Position numbers and translations under genes: made by a program
Notes under the pieces: generated by a model
The model's database searches: none
What the model was told of the DNA's origin: nothing
The model's input: only the letters and a program-made list of their open reading frames with translations
From: Xanthomonas hortorum
GTDB lineage: Bacteria; Pseudomonadota; Gammaproteobacteria; Xanthomonadales; Xanthomonadaceae
DNA: 64,000 nt
Reading direction: 5' to 3' (one strand)
Assembly (NCBI RefSeq): GCF_002940005.1
Contig: NZ_MDEF01000012.1
Shown: positions 60,555 through 64,000 of the stretch, piece by piece
How the letters are laid out: the number at the start of each line of letters is the position of its first letter
Numbering within the stretch: the first letter of the stretch is position 1

Positions 60555-63056
60555 TTAAGTGCCACGCGGTTTTGCTCTGTGCGTTGCCGCCGCGGTCCAC
60601 GGATCGTCGGGCCATGGATGTCTGGGATAGCGCCCCTTCATCTCCTTCCTGACCTCCGGATACGTCGTGACCCAGAAGCTCTTCAGATCCTGTGTGACCT
60701 GCAACGGTCGCCCACCTGGTGAGAGCAGGTGCAAGGTCAATGGGATGCGGCCGTCGGCGATGCGCGGGGTTTCGGCCAGGCCGAACAGTTCCTGCAACTT
60801 GACTGCCAGCACCGGCGGCAACGGTTGCTCGGCGTGATCGACGGCATAGCTGATCTGCCGCTCCATGCCCGAGGGCACGCTGATCCGGGTGGGCGCGTGG
60901 CGGTCGATCAACTGGCGGCGGTCCCACGGCAAGGCGGCCTTGAGCGCTTCGCCCAGGCTGCTTTCGTCGAGCGCGTCGAGCCGGGTCTTGCCGACGAACG
61001 CCGGGCGCAGCCAGGTCTCCAGCGTGGCCATCAGGGCTGCATCGGAGAGATCGGGCAACGCGAGCTCCGGTATCCAGGCGCACAGCGACTGCACGCGTGC
61101 GCGCCATTGGCGCAGGCCGTCGGTCCAGGGCAGGGCATCCAGGCCCAGTTGGCGTACGGCCTCGGTGAGCGCGCTGGCGGCCTGGGCGGGATCGACGCGG
61201 CCGGCCGGGCGGCTGTCGAGCACGATGCGGTCGAAGCTGGATTGCCGGCGCGCGACCAACGCGCGCTTGTCCGCGTCCCACTGCACCAGATTCTGCAGCA
61301 CGAAGCGCTCGGGCACGCTGCGGCGCAGATAGCCTTCGTCCACCGGCGCGGCGCGCAGCAGCAGCGCGTCCTTGGCCTCGTAACGCAGTTCGCTAGCGAC
61401 CAGCCAGGGTTCGCCGCGCAGGTCGCTGTGGTCGAACAGGCGCGCGCTGCGGCCGTTGGCGAGCAGGTAGCGCAGCGGGTCGGCAGGGTGGCGCGCAGCG
61501 ATGCGGTCGGGGAAGGCGTGCGAGAGCAGATCGCCGAGCGCATGCGCCTCCACGCTGGCGGGCGGCGCGCTGTCGCAACGCAGCCGGCGTCGCCATTGTT
61601 TGGCGGCGCTGTCGATCGCGGCCAGGGCGCCGCCGTTGGCATCGTGTGCGCTGCGACCTTGCCGGAATGCGGCCAGCGCACGCCAGCGGGCAGCCAGCCC
61701 ATCGCCGCCCTGACGCAGCGGGTCGCGCGCTTCCAGCAAGGCGGCCAGGTCGCAGGCCAACGCCACGCGCGGGGCATCGCCGGCTTGCGCCAGCATTGCG
61801 GCCAGACGTGGATGCGTGCCCAGCGCGAGCATGCGCCGGCCTACGGCAGTGATGCCGCCGCTGCCGGTGAGTGCGCCCAGCCGTTGCAGCAGTTCGTGTG
61901 CGGCGGCGAGCGCGCCGGCGGGCGGTGCATCGACAAAACGCAGCGCGGCGCTGCCCCAGGCGGCCAGTTCCAGTGCCAGGCCGGCCAGTTCCACCTGGGT
62001 GATCTCGGCACGCCGCTGCGGTTCCAGCCGTTGCGATTGCGGCCACAGCCGGTACGCCCAACCGCTGGCCACACGCCCGGCGCGGCCGGCGCGTTGGTCG
62101 GCCGAGGCTTGCGCAATGGTGGTGATGTCCAGCCGCGAGAAGCCGCTGTTGGGGTCGTAATGCGGCTCGCGCGCCAGCCCGCTGTCGATCACCACGCGCA
62201 CGCCGGGCAGGGTCACCGAGGACTCGGCCACGTTGGTGGCCAGCACCACGCGCCGGCGCCCTGATGGGTCGGGCTGCAGTACTTGGCTTTGCGCCTCGAC
62301 CGGCAGTTCGCCATGCAGCGGCAGCACCTGCACCGCCGGGTCCAGCACCTCTTGCAACGTGCTGTGCACGCGTGCGATCTCGCGCTGGCCGGGCAGGAAC
62401 ACCAGCACATCGCCCGGATGGGCGGCCAAGGCGTGTTCCACCGCGCGCCGGGTCTGCGGCTCCAGCGCCTCGTCGCGCCGCGCAGGAAAGTGCGCGATCT
62501 CCACCGGGAAACTGCGCCCGGCGCTGCTCAGGCGCGGTGCGTCGAGAAAGCCGGCCAGACGCTCGCCATCGAGCGTGGCCGACATCGCCACGATGCGCAG
62601 GTCTTCGCGCACCTGCGCCTGCACATCCAGCGCCAGCGCCAGACCGAGGTCGCCTGCCAGATGGCGTTCGTGGAATTCGTCGAACAGCAGTGCGCCGATG
62701 CTCTCCAGCATCGGGTCGTCCTGGATGAGCCGGGTCAGGATGCCCTCGGTGACGACCTCGATGCGGGTGCGCGCGGAGGTCTTGTTCTCGAAGCGGATGC
62801 GGTAGCCCACGGTCTCGCCGACCGGCTCGCCGAGCTGGCGCGCCATGAACATCGCCGCACTACGGGCGGCCACGCGGCGCGGCTCCAGCATCACGATCTT
62901 GCGACCGGCCAGCCACGGCGCGTCCAGCAAGGCCAGCGGCACTTGGGTGGTCTTGCCGGCGCCGGGCGGGGCTTCCAGCACCAGCCGCGGATGGGCCGCC
63001 AGGCTGGCGCGGATGTGTGGCAACAGCGGGGAGATAGGAAAAGCGGGGTCGGTCAT
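60555..63056 (-). CDS. hrpB: ATP-dependent RNA helicase HrpB (DEAH family)
   Basis: The 833-residue product has Walker A APPGAGKTTQVPLALL near residue 30, the DEFH box LLFDEFHERHLAGDLGLALA, SAT (VAMSATLDGERLA), VFLPGQREIARV, and ASADQRAGRAGRVASGWAYR as motif VI. The HrpB-specific C terminus follows (LLSPGGRPLQVTQDLKSFW). Despite its name it is not the type III secretion gene. The ATG at 63056 begins just before ISPLLPHIRASLAAHPRLVL; the upstream open frame is not supported. Confidence 0.93.
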   Translation of the reverse strand: MTDPAFPISPLLPHIRASLAAHPRLVLEAPPGAGKTTQVPLALLDAPWLAGRKIVMLEPRRVAARSAAMFMARQLGEPVGETVGYRIRFENKTSARTRIEVVTEGILTRLIQDDPMLESIGALLFDEFHERHLAGDLGLALALDVQAQVREDLRIVAMSATLDGERLAGFLDAPRLSSAGRSFPVEIAHFPARRDEALEPQTRRAVEHALAAHPGDVLVFLPGQREIARVHSTLQEVLDPAVQVLPLHGELPVEAQSQVLQPDPSGRRRVVLATNVAESSVTLPGVRVVIDSGLAREPHYDPNSGFSRLDITTIAQASADQRAGRAGRVASGWAYRLWPQSQRLEPQRRAEITQVELAGLALELAAWGSAALRFVDAPPAGALAAAHELLQRLGALTGSGGITAVGRRMLALGTHPRLAAMLAQAGDAPRVALACDLAALLEARDPLRQGGDGLAARWRALAAFRQGRSAHDANGGALAAIDSAAKQWRRRLRCDSAPPASVEAHALGDLLSHAFPDRIAARHPADPLRYLLANGRSARLFDHSDLRGEPWLVASELRYEAKDALLLRAAPVDEGYLRRSVPERFVLQNLVQWDADKRALVARRQSSFDRIVLDSRPAGRVDPAQAASALTEAVRQLGLDALPWTDGLRQWRARVQSLCAWIPELALPDLSDAALMATLETWLRPAFVGKTRLDALDESSLGEALKAALPWDRRQLIDRHAPTRISVPSGMERQISYAVDHAEQPLPPVLAVKLQELFGLAETPRIADGRIPLTLHLLSPGGRPLQVTQDLKSFWVTTYPEVRKEMKGRYPRHPWPDDPWTAAATHRAKPRGT

Positions 63057-63239
63057 GCGCGGGAAGGATACGGGGCCACCCGAATCGGCGCGATGGTCGG
63101 GTTGATAGGTGAAGGCTGTCAGGGAATGCCGAGTGGCGAAGTGCATGCCTAGGCATACCCGACTGTTTTGAAGGCCGAGCTTGCTTCAGACCCGGGCAGA
63201 GGCGTCGATAAACGGTGTAATCCCCTCTCTGGATCCACC

Positions 63240-64000
63240 ATGTCTGCTGCCACCCCGAAGTTCGTCAGCCTGCAAAGCAAACTGCTCGGCGCCCTTGCGC
63301 TTGGCCTGGCGGTCATCTTGCTGTGTGCGCTTGGTGGCCTGGGCACGGCCTGGCTCAGCCTGTCGGGCAAGGTGCCGCCGGAAGTGGCGCAGGCCTCCAG
63401 CAGCGAGGAGATCAGCCGTGATTTCCGCTTGCAGGTACAGGAGTGGAAGAACGTGCTGATCCGCAGCCGCGACCCGGCGCAGCTGGACAAGCATCTGAGC
63501 GCCTTCCGCAAGGACGGCACCAAGGTGCAGGCAGGCACCGAAGCGCTGATCAAGGCAACCCAGGACCCGCAGGCGCGCGCGCTGGCACAGGACTTCGCCA
63601 AGGCGCATCTGGCCTTGCAGACCAATTACGAAGCGGCGCTGGGCAAGTTCGCCGAAGCCGGCTACGACAGCCAGGTGGGCGACCAGCTGGTAAAGGGCAT
63701 GGACCGTGCACCCAGCCAGACGCTGGAAGCGCTGGTGAACCGCAGCAAGACCCTGGCCGATGCCGCCGTGCTCGCCAGTTCGCAGTCGGCGCAGCACAAG
63801 CTGGTGCTGTCGGCGGTGGCCACGATGTTTGCGGCGCTGTGTCTGGTGGTGGTGTTGGGCTGGTGGATCCGCCGCTCGATCGTGCGCCCGATCGAAACCG
63901 TTGCACGTGCGGCACGCTCGGTGGCCGCCGGCGATCTGTCGGCACGCGCGGTGGTCAGCAATCGCGATGAAATCGGTTTGCTCGGTCAGGCCATGGGCCA
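63240..64000 (+). CDS. Methyl-accepting chemotaxis protein, 5' part, cut by window end
   Basis: The first 253 residues are present. Membrane segment 1 is at about 15-38 (GALALGLAVILLCALGGLG). A helical periplasmic sensor region follows to about 185, then membrane segment 2 at about 188-210 (SAVATMFAALCLVVVLGWW). The HAMP start is RRSIVRPIETVARAARSVAA. The signalling domain lies beyond 64000. The ligand is unknown. Divergent from hrpB. Confidence 0.88.
   Translation, partial: MSAATPKFVSLQSKLLGALALGLAVILLCALGGLGTAWLSLSGKVPPEVAQASSSEEISRDFRLQVQEWKNVLIRSRDPAQLDKHLSAFRKDGTKVQAGTEALIKATQDPQARALAQDFAKAHLALQTNYEAALGKFAEAGYDSQVGDQLVKGMDRAPSQTLEALVNRSKTLADAAVLASSQSAQHKLVLSAVATMFAALCLVVVLGWWIRRSIVRPIETVARAARSVAAGDLSARAVVSNRDEIGLLGQAMG

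Noticed and set aside
60555..63056. HrpB as a type III secretion component, given two Hrp-regulated loci nearby
   Set aside because: The protein has DEFH helicase motifs throughout and an HrpB-helicase C terminus; the shared name is a coincidence.

Overview
The window is chromosomal DNA from a plant-pathogenic Xanthomonas. The evidence is the high-GC codon use, two Hrp-regulated type III effector loci (xopN and xopR), the ohrR-ohr pair with the Xanthomonas cysteine pattern, and a cyclic-nucleotide-binding GGDEF protein next to a class III nucleotidyl cyclase. From memory, the gene order matches the region of X. campestris pv. campestris 8004 around XC_0240 to XC_0290. I could not run a search to confirm the species. 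No rRNA, tRNA, CRISPR array, insertion sequence or phage was seen.

Layout. 0-8 kb: an exported STN-domain protein, a frameshifted gene remnant, housekeeping genes (truC, arfB, a lysophospholipid acyltransferase), an isoaspartyl peptidase and an M3 peptidyl-dipeptidase, with two kinds of intergenic repeat. 8-10 kb: xopN. 10.5-15 kb: regulators and small enzymes (MBL hydrolase/TetR, VOC/AraC, a CPA2 antiporter). 15.4-19.6 kb: a LysR gene divergent from the glyoxylate-shunt genes aceB and aceA. 19.9-23.6 kb: a two-gene cyclic-nucleotide signalling operon. 23.5-25.2 kb: a compact putative RiPP cassette (precursor plus SagB-like dehydrogenase). 25.4-33.2 kb: an S9 peptidase, then the leucine/isovalerate catabolic genes liuA-liuB-liuD with a divergent TetR gene. 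33.3-34.2 kb: a Xre/RES toxin-antitoxin pair. 34.2-37.1 kb: a four-gene iron-uptake-type PepSY operon behind a Fur-like palindrome. 37.5-41.8 kb: cytochrome c5, an extracellular nuclease, and a divergent merC-like/COG0523 GTPase pair sharing a Zur-type operator. 42-44.1 kb: xopR and, directly upstream, a second XopR-like gene, each with its own PIP box and -10 element. 44.2-64 kb: a DMT transporter, hydrolases, zapE, ohrR-ohr, oxidoreductases, an exported methyltransferase, rluE, a TonB-dependent receptor, the RNA helicase hrpB and the start of a chemotaxis receptor.

How genes work together. LiuA/B/D produce intermediates leading to acetyl-CoA, which AceA/AceB let the cell use for growth. The cyclase is expected to feed the CRP-like domain of the neighbouring GGDEF protein and so link cGMP to c-di-GMP. 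XopN, XopR and the XopR-like protein would be delivered by the Hrp type III system, which is not in this window. OhrR/Ohr handle organic peroxides.

The most interesting items are the XopR paralogue with a complete HrpX-type promoter (43328-44197) and the precursor/SagB-like dehydrogenase pair at 23556-25196. Start codons were chosen from ribosome binding sites and family alignment where possible, so many coordinates are shorter than the longest open frame.
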